Positions 60,001 through 64,000 of a DNA stretch of 64,000 bases are shown here, piece after piece (within the stretch, counting starts at the first letter, position 1; each line of letters opens with the position of its first letter). Made by a program: the position numbers and the translations under genes. Origin of the DNA: Meghimatium bilineatum (lineage: Eukaryota > Mollusca > Gastropoda > Stylommatophora > Philomycidae). The notes beneath the pieces were generated by a model that saw only the letters and a list, made by a program, of their open reading frames with translations, did not search any database and was not told where the DNA came from. The stretch spans positions 24,704,015 through 24,768,014 of the forward strand of contig CM067311.1 in the NCBI GenBank assembly GCA_034231615.1. The letters run 5' to 3'.

Positions 60001-62294
60001 TATTTTTATGCCAACACTTTGCTATCAATGCCACACATGCTCGCTAACAGTAACCCAGCAGAGAAAACTTTATAACATGTCAGATGAAATGCATGAGAAA
60101 AGCCGCAAGAGTGACCAGACTAGACATAATAAGAAATGACGAAATCAGGAGAAGAGAATGAAACAACCAACTACCGACAAGAAAATATAATATGAGAAGA
60201 TCCGGATGAAATGCCAGAGGGAGACCTAAAACAAGATGGATATATAATAAGAAGACAACACCCTGAACAGATGTGGATTAAACACAGTCAAGGGGACACA
60301 TCTGGTCTTGGATAGACAGTTAAAGCTCCCTGTCACCACCGCACACTTAGCGGCAAGTGTCGATAGTCTGACCATCATCCACCTGGAGATAGACATTAGA
60401 CAACACATTCATTCTATTCTTCTGTGCATTGAGGAACATATTTTGATATCTCCCTATGATGTTTGAGTGACATAATAATATGTTCTAGATTTGTGAGGCT
60501 ACTTGATACTAGGTTTGTGTTGTCAGCATCCTAATTTCTGAAATCTCATGTTCTCCGATATTGAGAAGTTGAAACTATTCATATTGTTGCTCTCCTCAGA
60601 TCCACTCTGATATTTCGATTGCGAGGCGGACAGAAGCCTGTTGCTCCTGATAAATCGTTTCATTGAACAATATAAGTTGGTGTGGGAAGCCCATGCGACC
60701 AATTATGTTACATTGAGCATTATAAGATGGTTTGGGAAGCCCATGCGATCCATTATGTTACATTGAGAAATATAAGATGGTGTGGGAAGCTCATGCGACC
60801 CATTATGTTACATTGAGCAATATAAGATGGTGTGGGAAGCCTATGCAATCCATTATGTTACCTAAGTTTTTGTATGCTAGCAGTCAAAGATATTATTTTG
60901 TATATAAAAAAACATATTAGTGATCCCCAAATACAATAAAGGGACGCACATATAAAGAAATAGAAAGAAGGAAGACAAAGCAACTCCATACATAGGGTAT
61001 ACATAAAGCAGAAGACAAGCAGAAAGCTTTGTAAGATTGAAATTATTCTAGAACCGGTCTGGTTAATATTCTATGCGCATTTATAGAATTCGTTTATAGT
61101 ATATTATAGAATTCGTTTATAGTATATTATAGAATTCGTTTATAGTATATTATAGAATTCGTTTTCTTATTCTAAATCTAGTTCGAGGTAGAGCCAGCAG
61201 TCAAGGAGTTCCTAGTGAACGTAACCAGCAATAGGCTATCCGAACTGTACCAACGTAACGCTGCACTCATGGGGTTTACATTTCACAACGTGAAACAAGA
61301 AATAGAGGTGATCTAACAAGAATATCATGTTTTATGTGTATTTGAAGTTTAGATAAGAGAGAATTCACAGATTGTGAAGTTGTGAGTTGTGATCACATAC
61401 AGGGCAAGAAAAATATGGGAGGAAGATTGCAGTAAAATAAATTAAGAAATGTGTATGCAATTAGTCCAGGGGGTTGACTATTGACAGTTTGATGAATTTT
61501 TAGTTTATTTAGTCATTAAAATTTTCAATGTAAATATATCTAGAATTAAAAAGTTAAAATGTATTAAATAACAGTATTCAATAGAGCAGATACAAGATAG
61601 AAGGAGTAGACGTTTCCACCAACAGATTATTTTTATCATGAGCATACACAATTGAAGAATTAGTCGAAACTACGTGGAGTTATTTTGATAAGGAAATAAT
61701 ATGTACTCACTGCAGCAAAATTGAAATCCAACATGCGAAACTTGGAACAGGGTAATGAAGATTGTCTAATCACTAGGAACACACATAAATAAAACATACA
61801 GATCAATGTTTCGACGAAAAGGTCATTATCAAGAACACATTCACGACAAAAAATACCAAAACAACGATAAGTAAGAAAGGCACTATTGACGTTTACGTTT
61901 ACATAGCAGTGCTAAATATAGTTATATGCCGGAAAAGTTAAAACTAGTAGGTCAGAAGTAAAAACACACAAATAGAAAATAGACACAACATCCCACCAAA
62001 TATCAATGAAACAAGACAGAGATGACGGAACAACATTCATAGCCTCCTTATAGTCTCACCTTATGTATGTTATAGTGCACGCTTACAGATGATGGCAATT
62101 ATGACGTAGCTGGAAATACATGTACAACTGTATTCAATGGTGAAGGTATCTTTGAAAAATGTGGCATACCGATGCTGTGTCCCATAGATATAAGTGTGGC
62201 ATTGACTATATTAGCAGCTGATGGTGCAGCAATTATTATGATTATCAGGGTTAAGATGATTCCGGATCAATATATATCTTCGATGTTCTTATAA
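38978..62294 (+). CDS. PM20D2: PM20D2-like M20 peptidase homologue, eight exons, probable pseudoenzyme (gene span)
   Basis: Exons are 38978-39068, 39773-39902, 44696-44873, 47270-47418, 49709-49851, 58237-58391, 61182-61307 and 62076-62294; joined they give 1191 nt, 396 residues and TAA. Phases agree at every junction and all introns are GT-AG. The order of conserved blocks follows PM20D2 (a cytosolic M20-family dipeptidase acting on beta-alanyl and gamma-aminobutyryl dipeptides of basic amino acids): [62 protein letters not shown] and GGRQADIMP. Yet the usual HACGHN is HSRGHN, PAEED is PGDTE, MAHP is VAYP, ASHSA is lost and GIHPYF is changed. That removes nearly all metal ligands. Frame and splice sites are intact, so it is more likely a selected pseudoenzyme than a dead gene. 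Human PM20D2 is about 436 residues. Confidence 0.88.
39069..39693 (+). repeat. 20-bp minisatellite, ~30 units, starting at the exon 1 donor
   Basis: Units of GTAAACTGGTGGCGAGTAGG and relatives run from 39081 (39081, 39101, 39121 and on). The preceding 20 bases, 39061-39080, which hold the exon end and donor, fit as a diverged unit zero (ACTAGGTGAGA against ACTGGTGGCGAG). Long minus-strand open frames over the array are by-products. Confidence 0.93.
39773..39902 (+). CDS. PM20D2: PM20D2-like exon 2
   Basis: Acceptor AATGTTTCTAG ends at 39772. It reads [34 protein letters not shown] and MGFPTAF(R), matching LW.(I/H)PEL..EE.HAH..L and LPTAFRA of the family. Residue numbers are 31-74. Donor GTGAGC at 39903. 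Confidence 0.9.
39965..40135 (+). repeat. 12-bp array (first block, ~9 units) and CT-rich tract
   Basis: 39965-40072 is AGCATATAGAGT repeated about nine times, starting 62 bp after the exon 2 donor. 40076-40135 is TTTCTCTCTC-like. The same 12-bp unit forms the large array at 42106-43541 in this intron. Confidence 0.93.
40136..42105 (+). other. PM20D2-like intron 2, with RTE scrap
   Basis: 40755-40945 (+) is an RTE LINE tail: [12 protein letters not shown]-like, [34 protein letters not shown] near 42100 leads into the large array. The remainder is AT-rich and unassigned. Confidence 0.6.
42106..43541 (+). repeat. large 12-bp satellite array, ~120 units
   Basis: Alternation of two unit types, AGCATATAGAGT and ATTATATAGAGT, with AGCATATAGAGC variants. 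Two longer breaks read ATAATTATATAGAG. Higher-order blocks (for example runs of 5-8 ATTATATAGAGT units) recur. The 12-bp period keeps minus-strand frames of Leu-Tyr-Ile/Met open for over 200 residues; they are artefacts. Confidence 0.97.
43542..44220 (-). mobile_element. LINE reverse-transcriptase fragment
   Basis: The minus strand reads [20 protein letters not shown] (GVRQGCVLSP-type box) and upstream a FDRVDS segment that has itself been expanded by a TCAACTCTG micro-repeat at 43770-43812. It abuts the 12-bp array. Confidence 0.75.
44222..44460 (+). mobile_element. LINE C-terminal fragment ([13 protein letters not shown])
   Basis: Reads [34 protein letters not shown] and [17 protein letters not shown], the normal end of this LINE group. 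It is in the opposite orientation to the reverse-transcriptase piece beside it. Confidence 0.8.
44696..44873 (+). CDS. PM20D2: PM20D2-like exon 3 with altered metal site
   Basis: Acceptor TGACATTTTCAG ends at 44695. It reads (R)[36 protein letters not shown] and [10 protein letters not shown]. It aligns to the family [20 protein letters not shown]: Asp95 and His106 are kept, the ligand Cys is Arg104, and the LPGIG loop is changed. Donor GTAAGA at 44874. Confidence 0.88.
44990..45412 (+). mobile_element. composite SINE, tRNA-like insert, GAA tail
   Basis: 45000-45200 follows the 7430-7650 family (CGAGGCTACTAAG, GGTCAGACCGAAAGG, AATTATATCCTGCTAATCTG). 45180-45250 has a tRNA-like head (GTGGCGGGTTGGTACAGAGC and AGTTCAATCCC). 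45374-45412 is the SINE tail CTGCAGGAGCTTGAGAAC then AAGAAGAAGAAA. The tRNA-like SINE appears to have inserted into the GAA-tailed one, splitting it at CTGCAG. Confidence 0.65.
45413..45796 (+). other. intron 3, nothing recognised
   Basis: AT-rich spacer between SINE and array. Confidence 0.4.
45797..46105 (+). repeat. 38-bp array made of 19-bp half units
   Basis: AAGCTCTGAAAGTGTCTGT and AAGTTCTGATAATGTTTGT alternate about six times, then decay into half units. The two halves are themselves similar. Confidence 0.93.
46370..46740 (+). mobile_element. LINE C-terminal fragment (KWFGHLMRM type)
   Basis: Broken frames read [21 protein letters not shown] and [19 protein letters not shown], matching 58565-59090 and 59920-60420. 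Confidence 0.75.
46780..46965 (-). mobile_element. RTE-clade LINE 3' end with (ATC)n tail
   Basis: (ATC)n at 46778-46790 followed by GGCTGGCGTAGGCAATCATG and CAGGTTGTCAAACTAATATT. Inverted relative of 34255-34580. Confidence 0.8.
47045..47269 (+). repeat. 39-bp minisatellite whose last unit holds the exon 4 acceptor
   Basis: Unit starts 47045, 47084, 47123, 47162, 47201 and 47240 (exact 39-bp spacing). Each unit contains GTAAGGATAA and TTTGTTTCTATGTTA. The final unit departs after TTTGTTTCTAT to give CTATTTCAG, the acceptor at 47268-47269. Confidence 0.95.
47270..47418 (+). CDS. PM20D2: PM20D2-like exon 4, ligand Glu and His replaced
   Basis: Reads [39 protein letters not shown]. Family equivalent is VVVLGTPAEEDGGGK and FMAHPS. 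The catalytic Glu pair is Asp142-Thr143 and the ligand His is Tyr167 (own numbering). The rest of the strand-helix pattern is well kept. Donor GTAAGT at 47419. Confidence 0.9.
47590..48010 (+). repeat. degenerate ~22-bp array
   Basis: About 18 loose units with ACTACCATAGGGACAAAATA and GATGT, with many substitutions and length changes, in intron 4. Confidence 0.8.
48011..49423 (+). other. intron 4, mostly unassigned; dispersed repeat at 49060-49285
   Basis: 49225-49280 (AAAGGGCATGAGCCCATGGA) is the reverse complement of about 2880-2945. 49060-49220 is probably the rest of that element. 48040-48800 has no feature that I can name. Confidence 0.45.
49424..49603 (+). mobile_element. GAA-tailed SINE with 9-bp target duplication
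   Basis: Body 49433-49594 between identical TGTGGGTCT at 49424-49432 and 49595-49603. It ends TAGAATAAACGCT then (GAA)n. Close relative of 17402-17557. Confidence 0.9.
49709..49851 (+). CDS. PM20D2: PM20D2-like exon 5
   Basis: Acceptor ATTGAATAG ends at 49708. It reads (T)[38 protein letters not shown] and QLRPSWIVK(G). It matches [20 protein letters not shown] and NLSVFRQQMKPTW of the family, but the ASHSA motif is replaced by RSRKD. Donor GTATCA at 49852 is weak and is itself the start of a tandem array. Confidence 0.88.
49852..49957 (+). repeat. 27-bp minisatellite, 4 units, beginning exactly at the exon 5 donor
   Basis: Unit 1 (26 bp) starts GTATCATCTGGTTATG at the donor. Units 2-4 start GTAATCATCTGGTTATG at 49878, 49905 and 49932. 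Every unit therefore opens with a GTA-type donor-like sequence. Confidence 0.95.
49969..54041 (+). mobile_element. full-length RNase-H LINE with 11-bp target duplication
   Basis: Identical ATCCCTGCCGT at 49969-49979 and 54031-54041 bracket a 4.05-kb element (49980-54030). It has a leader of about 196 bp, one long ORF and a short 3' end GAACGAAAGAAGAAGAA without poly(A). The intact ORF and perfect duplication mean a recent insertion. One ORF with endonuclease, reverse transcriptase and RNase H, and no ORF1, fits the I superfamily, perhaps Ingi-like; that assignment is inference. It lies in intron 5 of the PM20D2-like gene in the same orientation. Confidence 0.93.
50176..54000 (+). CDS. LINE polyprotein: endonuclease, reverse transcriptase, RNase H, zinc knuckle
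   Basis: 1274 residues from the first ATG (50176); the frame is open further upstream but without ATG. Domains in order: an apurinic-type endonuclease with WNAEG and QETHL (about residues 65-100), CGDFNSHS (about 189) and GGSDHRPV (about 268); a reverse transcriptase with [18 protein letters not shown] (about 694) and the catalytic YADD at 726-729; an RNase H domain with VYTDGS (about 1025), YDAEIQA, LTDARS and [20 protein letters not shown]; and a terminal [17 protein letters not shown] knuckle. All catalytic motifs that I can check are present, so the protein looks functional. It would copy its own RNA at nicked chromosomal DNA and may also mobilise the GAA-tailed SINEs. Confidence 0.95.
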   Translation: MSASNKRYGACPVADVQAGTVPGPIPRKGPTSVTGSPSQLPRGARRQGNRATGQTNKRPIKIMHWNAEGVNSKRDGYSKKLELENVLSEEQVNICCIQETHLSSDIAFKIRGYQCYRSDRKDRRKGGILTLVKNNISACQLEVYMDGAEYQMLHLKTDSAEFHLLNYYCPNDKPLALDTIPDKERLMVCGDFNSHSQSWGYDHIDKRGEELESWQDENNLILINQPADSPTFYSRAWHTTSTPDLAFYSPGLEWNITRVVGKQLGGSDHRPVFLEIHNEYTKDSSTLTRWNYKRADWKMYQHLTSVLAKDMNLDKDINRAVSEFNRCILHAASKTIPRGARKNYKPYWNDELEKLQNEMETSRKQAENRPSQEHHNKYQQTKAKFQRAKLQARRSSWKEKTESLNLERDTRKLWKLVKQLNDEGTGRNTRITLYKDRNILTGKHAADYFADSFAEDNNVKVSPDKQQEVRENQQNIGQGEPIPEVMEAPITMRELEHAISKLKMKKSPGADGVSNEMIRNLGSAARAKLLQIFNTSWSTGNVPQAWREAIMIPLLKSGKDGNTVSNYRPISLTSCLCKTMERIINLRMQWYLESENLLVSQQAGFRQCYSTEDQATYLSQEIEDAFQEKKLVLAAWIDLRKAFDKVWKEGLLKKLRNCRVSSRMYKWVKAYLHNRRARVQLDGRKSKKVLLRHGVPQGGVLSPTLFLVYINDLVAELPHGIKVAMYADDLVIWCTEEHATVATKQIQRAIDALTLWANRWCVSINTDKCSTTLFTLSPKQKAGHIKIDGELLKEDKQPTYLGVTFDDKLKWKQHINKATTKARRKLAILRKLSGTTWGASGNILSKVYQQGIRPHLEYGSAAWCPASNTTLQDLDKVQNQALRIMLGAMKSTPIAEMQKMGRMQTLGERRDTKVLIQAEKFQCMASHPMKERFQNLAMGRLKRSSFIHQAKRLRRQLTDLPEVGSPLRSVPEQTPWSESHGMPIYIQTHVKGILSEDEQNSVQRMTITLSFLDEEYPQDIWVRVYTDGSAQNAVRNGGAGVYIEYPHKPRDTIRTPTGKFCNNYDAEIQAISVAAKKLLNSNSDLQPVVFLTDARSVLQALQSGKLTDLKKLLSELSYQYRVTMQWIPSHCGIPGNEKADQLAKEGAAEDQPDIPITYHQKKQMIKSIRKPQTPTQDDYHNMNRSEQVIILRLRTGHNRLRSHMYTKFKIGNTAMCTCGQAAQSAKHILQECSEHETLRQTYWPEETTLESKLYGTLYELQKTVSFIKETELQI
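54085..54915 (-). pseudogene. RPS3A: processed pseudogene of ribosomal protein S3A (eS1)
   Basis: The minus strand from the ATG at 54911-54909 to TAA at 54114-54112 reads as one intronless copy of ribosomal protein S3[10 protein letters not shown] at the start, [17 protein letters not shown] in the middle, then [20 protein letters not shown] and YEPPVLEAF at the end. AATAAA follows the stop (54104-54099, minus). It carries frameshifts in the N-terminal half and an in-frame TAG where the family has Trp after MVKK. The last 100 codons are still open. Lack of introns and the retained 3' signal point to LINE-mediated retrocopying. It is antisense to the host gene in intron 5. Confidence 0.9.
54916..56379 (+). 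other. intron 5, dispersed-repeat piece and simple repeats
   Basis: 54925-55020 is the 3' part of the AT-rich repeat family (AATGATAAACATAAACTGAT, CCAAGGGAAATAATCA). 55375-55450 is an ACTA/GGCT tetranucleotide tract. C-runs lie at 55700 and 55746. The rest is unassigned. Confidence 0.5.
56380..56650 (-). mobile_element. LINE C-terminal fragment with ~81-bp internal duplication
   Basis: The minus strand reads [20 protein letters not shown], the family of 58565-59090. The segment containing CTTCTTTGTGCCTTGTAC, AGCCTGATACTCTGATGTTG and TATGCACGAA occurs twice in tandem (about 56498 and 56561 onward). Confidence 0.75.
56903..57290 (+). repeat. 64-bp minisatellite, ~6 units
   Basis: GATATATTCTTTCCACACTC recurs at 56962, 57026, 57090, 57154 and 57218 (64-bp spacing), each with TGAACATGGGTGA and AAGATATCTAAGG. 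Confidence 0.95.
57291..58236 (+). other. intron 5 end; SINE scrap and a lone 50-bp unit
   Basis: 57335-57430 carries GTAGTTCAGGG and GTAGGAGGCTACTAAGGAAG, the 5' part of the dispersed SINE family. 57754-57806 is one copy of the unit that forms the array at 60665-60870. The rest is unassigned. The acceptor region TTCTACATTGACCAG ends at 58236. Confidence 0.6.
58237..58391 (+). CDS. PM20D2: PM20D2-like exon 6
   Basis: Reads (G)[38 protein letters not shown] and [13 protein letters not shown]. Human equivalent is GIIKNGGVKPNIIPSYSEL and FRAPSMKELQVLTKKAEDCF. The acceptor at 58235-58236 is chosen over an AG at 58245-58246 because it restores GVISEGG and keeps phase. Ends in phase 0 at GTGATT (58392). 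Confidence 0.9.
58498..58530 (+). repeat. (CT)n microsatellite
   Basis: A run of about 12 CT units, then TAGCTCTCTC. Confidence 0.9.
58565..59090 (+). mobile_element. LINE C-terminal fragment (KWFGHLMRM type)
   Basis: Open frame 58708-59085 reads [40 protein letters not shown] and [19 protein letters not shown], the end of an RTE-like LINE. It is 5'-truncated. Confidence 0.85.
59165..59500 (-). mobile_element. SINE scrap and GAA-tailed SINE with 10-bp target duplication
   Basis: 59165-59215 is an old inverted SINE tail (TTCTTCTGCGTTCATTTTCA). 59335-59489 is a full inverted copy bracketed by ATTTCATTTC at 59325-59334 and 59490-59499; its tail reads CTTCTTCAGCG on the plus strand. Confidence 0.85.
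59501..59919 (+). other. intron 6, nothing recognised
   Basis: AT-rich spacer between SINE and LINE fragments. Confidence 0.4.
59920..60420 (+). mobile_element. LINE C-terminal fragment, more decayed
   Basis: Frames read [40 protein letters not shown] and then RGRPKTRWI-like at 60220-60245. Same family as 58565-59090, with further deletions. Confidence 0.8.
60421..60664 (+). other. intron 6 spacer
   Basis: TCAGCATCCTAATTTCTGAA and following resembles a worn LINE stretch. No firm call. Confidence 0.35.
60665..60870 (+). repeat. 50-bp minisatellite, 4 units
   Basis: Unit with ATAAGATGGTGTGGGAAGCC, CATGCGATCCATTATGTTAC and ATTGAGCAAT. A single copy of the same unit lies in the previous intron at 57754-57806. 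Confidence 0.93.
61083..61181 (+). repeat. 23-bp minisatellite running into the exon 7 acceptor
   Basis: Units ATAGAATTCGTTTATAGTAT plus ATT start at 61083, 61106 and 61129. The fourth starts at 61152 and changes after GAATTCGTTT into TCTTATTCTAAATCTAG, the acceptor at 61180-61181. Confidence 0.93.
61182..61307 (+). CDS. PM20D2: PM20D2-like exon 7
   Basis: Reads [40 protein letters not shown] and IE. It matches the family segment VEI...YYNVLPNKSLWKAYMENG and RKLGIEF. 42 codons, phase 0 at both ends, donor GTGATC at 61308. Confidence 0.88.
61308..62075 (+). other. intron 7, nothing recognised
   Basis: AT-rich. A short stretch near 61770-61850 (ATCAATGTTTCGACGAAAAG) resembles scraps elsewhere in the window and is probably an old repeat. 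Confidence 0.45.
62076..62294 (+). CDS. PM20D2: PM20D2-like exon 8 with stop codon
   Basis: The acceptor TATGTTATAG ends at 62075. Starting here gives [30 protein letters not shown] and on to TAA at 62292-62294. It aligns with the family GPSGSTDFGNVSFVVPGIHP, but the His of GIHPYF is absent. The following [13 protein letters not shown] may match KALAMTALDVIF. The other nearby AG (62086-62087) would put a stop at once. The C-terminus is shorter than usual, so a further exon replacing its end cannot be ruled out. Confidence 0.72.
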   Translation, partial: CTLTDDGNYDVAGNTCTTVFNGEGIFEKCGIPMLCPIDISVALTILAADGAAIIMIIRVKMIPDQYISSMFL

Positions 62295-62309
62295 TGTCTG
62301 TAAACAACC

Positions 62310-63000
62310 AACGGGGAGAGGGGGTGTTCCGACTGAAGAAGAGGAAGGTGAAGAAAGAGACGTGACGGACAGCAGAGCTATGCAGGTGAAAGGTGATAAC
62401 AGCTGTGACTCTGTCCGCGGAAGAAGATCTCGGAGTGTTCTTGAAGGTGTCCTGGTGGGAGAGCTTGCGCACTCAAATAAGGGCATACCTGACCATTTGT
62501 CAGGGTATTGACGACGGCAGAAGAAATTCGTCGTTTCATGGGCTTTCTCGATGAAATCCTCTACACAGACTCTGCAAATTGAGAAATGACGGGAATCCAG
62601 ACAGACATAGTCTCTACTTGAGGCAGACAATGTGTAGAGAACTAAGCTATGGGCATGAGTCGGTTTGTAATGAACTGATGTGTTAAAGCATTTGGATAGG
62701 GACGAATATGCCAAGAAAGTTTACATGGGAGATGTAGAAATCTCAGATGTGAACTTGATAACCAGGTGAAAGTTGTCGATGAAGTGTATGAAGCGTGACA
62801 GATCAGCCTCAGACGTGTACATGATACCAATTCCATCATCGATATACAAATGGAACACCAATGGGAAGGGCCCACCATAAAATTCACATACCTGGTGTTC
62901 AAGGTAGCCCATTAACAAGCAGGCATAGATGGTATCTACTTCTGCGTTAATTCTCACACACTTCTGCATCTTTCGGTTTGATTCATCCGATCAGCACGAC
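62310..63000 (-). mobile_element. Penelope-like element, reverse-transcriptase remnant
   Basis: The minus strand reads MGYLEHQVCEFYGGPFPLVF, HLYIDDGIGIMYTSEADLSR, FIHFIDNFHLVIKFTSEIST and then TSVHYKPTHAHSLVLYTLSA, the palm and following region typical of Penelope-like reverse transcriptases. It is broken into several frames, and the GIY-YIG domain was not found. It begins just after the PM20D2-like stop codon. Confidence 0.75.
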
Positions 63001-63539
63001 TGTATAGATGTGTACCTTCTATTAGATGTTACAGATAACCCCCACCTCCAGAACATTCTACATTGCCTCTAACGACATGTATACCAAGTCATCATGTTAT
63101 TTTCTTTCCCAGTCATGAGAAAAGGGATATAATTAGATGCGTCTTTATCATTGTAAAGTTAAATTCATTACCTCCCCTACATTGTACGAATTACGTTTTT
63201 GTTTTCCGTTTAACATTGGTTGTTTCCCTTATATTTCATTTTCGTATGTTCAAGGAGCAATGTTTTTCACTTAGTTGGAGGTAGAACCGTGGTGTGTTTA
63301 GATTCAAACCTCTTGGATTGGCAATATAACAAGTACATATTGTAATCAATGACTGCTTGTACTGCTATTTAATCATTTTGTTTTGATGTTTGCGATTGAT
63401 TATATATATATATACCAGTAAATACTTTAAGGCATACTAACCCTAATTTGAGAATGAGATATACTCATGGAGTTATGCTACAGTGTTTCCTTCATATTGT
63501 CCCCATATAGCATTGTTAGCTCGATGGTAATGTAGATAG
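63001..63539. other. intergenic, nothing recognised
   Basis: AT-rich sequence without supported features; a short TA microsatellite lies near 63400. Confidence 0.4.
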
Positions 63540-63860
63540 TGGTCAGCACCATACAGTGCCGTCTCAGTGGAGAATGTTGACTACAAGGCACTTCCCATCT
63601 GTATTTTGCCTTTTCGAAGCACTTTAATACACTATATCCATTTCGTGATGTTTCTACTCCACTTGTATCTCGCATCCCATTGTCTCTACCCTGAAGTAAA
63701 ATCTTCAACAAGGTGTCATGCCTTTTAATATGTCCAAAATACTTTATTTATTTATTCTTTATTTCCTTCAATAGTTCATTCTTCATATGAAGTGTTGTTA
63801 GAACCTCTGTGTTCGGTTTCTTAGTGTTTGTACTGAAGTGCTTGCATTTATTAGTTGTAC
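63540..63860 (-). mobile_element. RTE-clade LINE 3' end, worn
   Basis: AAGGTGTCATGCCTTTTAAT, ATGTCCAAAATACTTTATTT and TTCTTCATATGAAGTGTTGT match 17760-17890. The part toward the tail (63540-63680) is altered. Confidence 0.75.
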
Positions 63861-64000
63861 TTAACTTGCAGCAAAATCTGAATAGCTATTTTCTAAACAG
63901 GATACGTTTGAAATATTTCTTACTATGCGTATAAATGTTGAGGTTAGTCAGTGGCAGCCACTCCACATGAACACTATAGATATCAGGAATAGAAGATCAG

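Noticed and set aside
62086-62294. Acceptor at 62086-62087 for the last PM20D2-like exon
   Set aside because: From the phase-0 donor at 61307 it gives a stop after six codons. The acceptor ending at 62075 keeps frame and the GSTD-like block.

Overview
This is a window of AT-rich animal nuclear DNA, not bacterial: coding sequence comes in short GT-AG exons with matching phases, separated by introns full of minisatellites, LINE fragments and SINEs. The repeat mix (many RTE-type LINE tails, a single-ORF LINE with endonuclease, reverse transcriptase and RNase H, tRNA-headed SINEs, GAA-tailed SINEs) suggests a marine lophotrochozoan, perhaps a gastropod mollusc. That placement is an inference from style, not a proof. 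No LTR retroelement, Polinton, CRISPR array, operon or rRNA gene was recognised.

Layout. (1) 1-20200, + strand: the last eight exons of a NOTUM gene (Wnt-inactivating carboxylesterase). The 327 visible residues include the catalytic Ser, Asp and His. The first visible intron splits the catalytic Ser codon and opens with 48 tandem copies of a 46-bp unit made of the last 27 bases of the exon plus its splice donor. (2) 20200-38977: intergenic, built from RTE LINE fragments on both strands, SINEs, a 31-bp minisatellite cut into three blocks by insertions, a 24-bp array, RNase H scraps of other LINEs, and a GC-richer block of unknown nature. (3) 38978-62294, + strand: a complete eight-exon gene for a PM20D2-like (M20 peptidase) protein of 396 residues. 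Reading frame, phases and splice sites are all intact, but nearly every expected metal ligand is replaced, so it looks like a pseudoenzyme. Its introns hold a 1.4-kb array of 12-bp units, a full-length young LINE (49980-54030) with an 11-bp target duplication, an antisense processed pseudogene of ribosomal protein S3A, and more LINEs and SINEs. (4) 62295-64000: a Penelope-like reverse transcriptase remnant and an RTE tail.

The most unusual theme is that tandem arrays sit directly on splice sites. Five of the 28 visible exon-intron junctions of the two genes are touched by an array, and three of these arrays begin at a donor. The two host genes are not known to work together. NOTUM is a secreted Wnt deacylase, and PM20D2 relatives are cytosolic dipeptidases. 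All gene names come from recognising the translated exons by eye; no database search was run.
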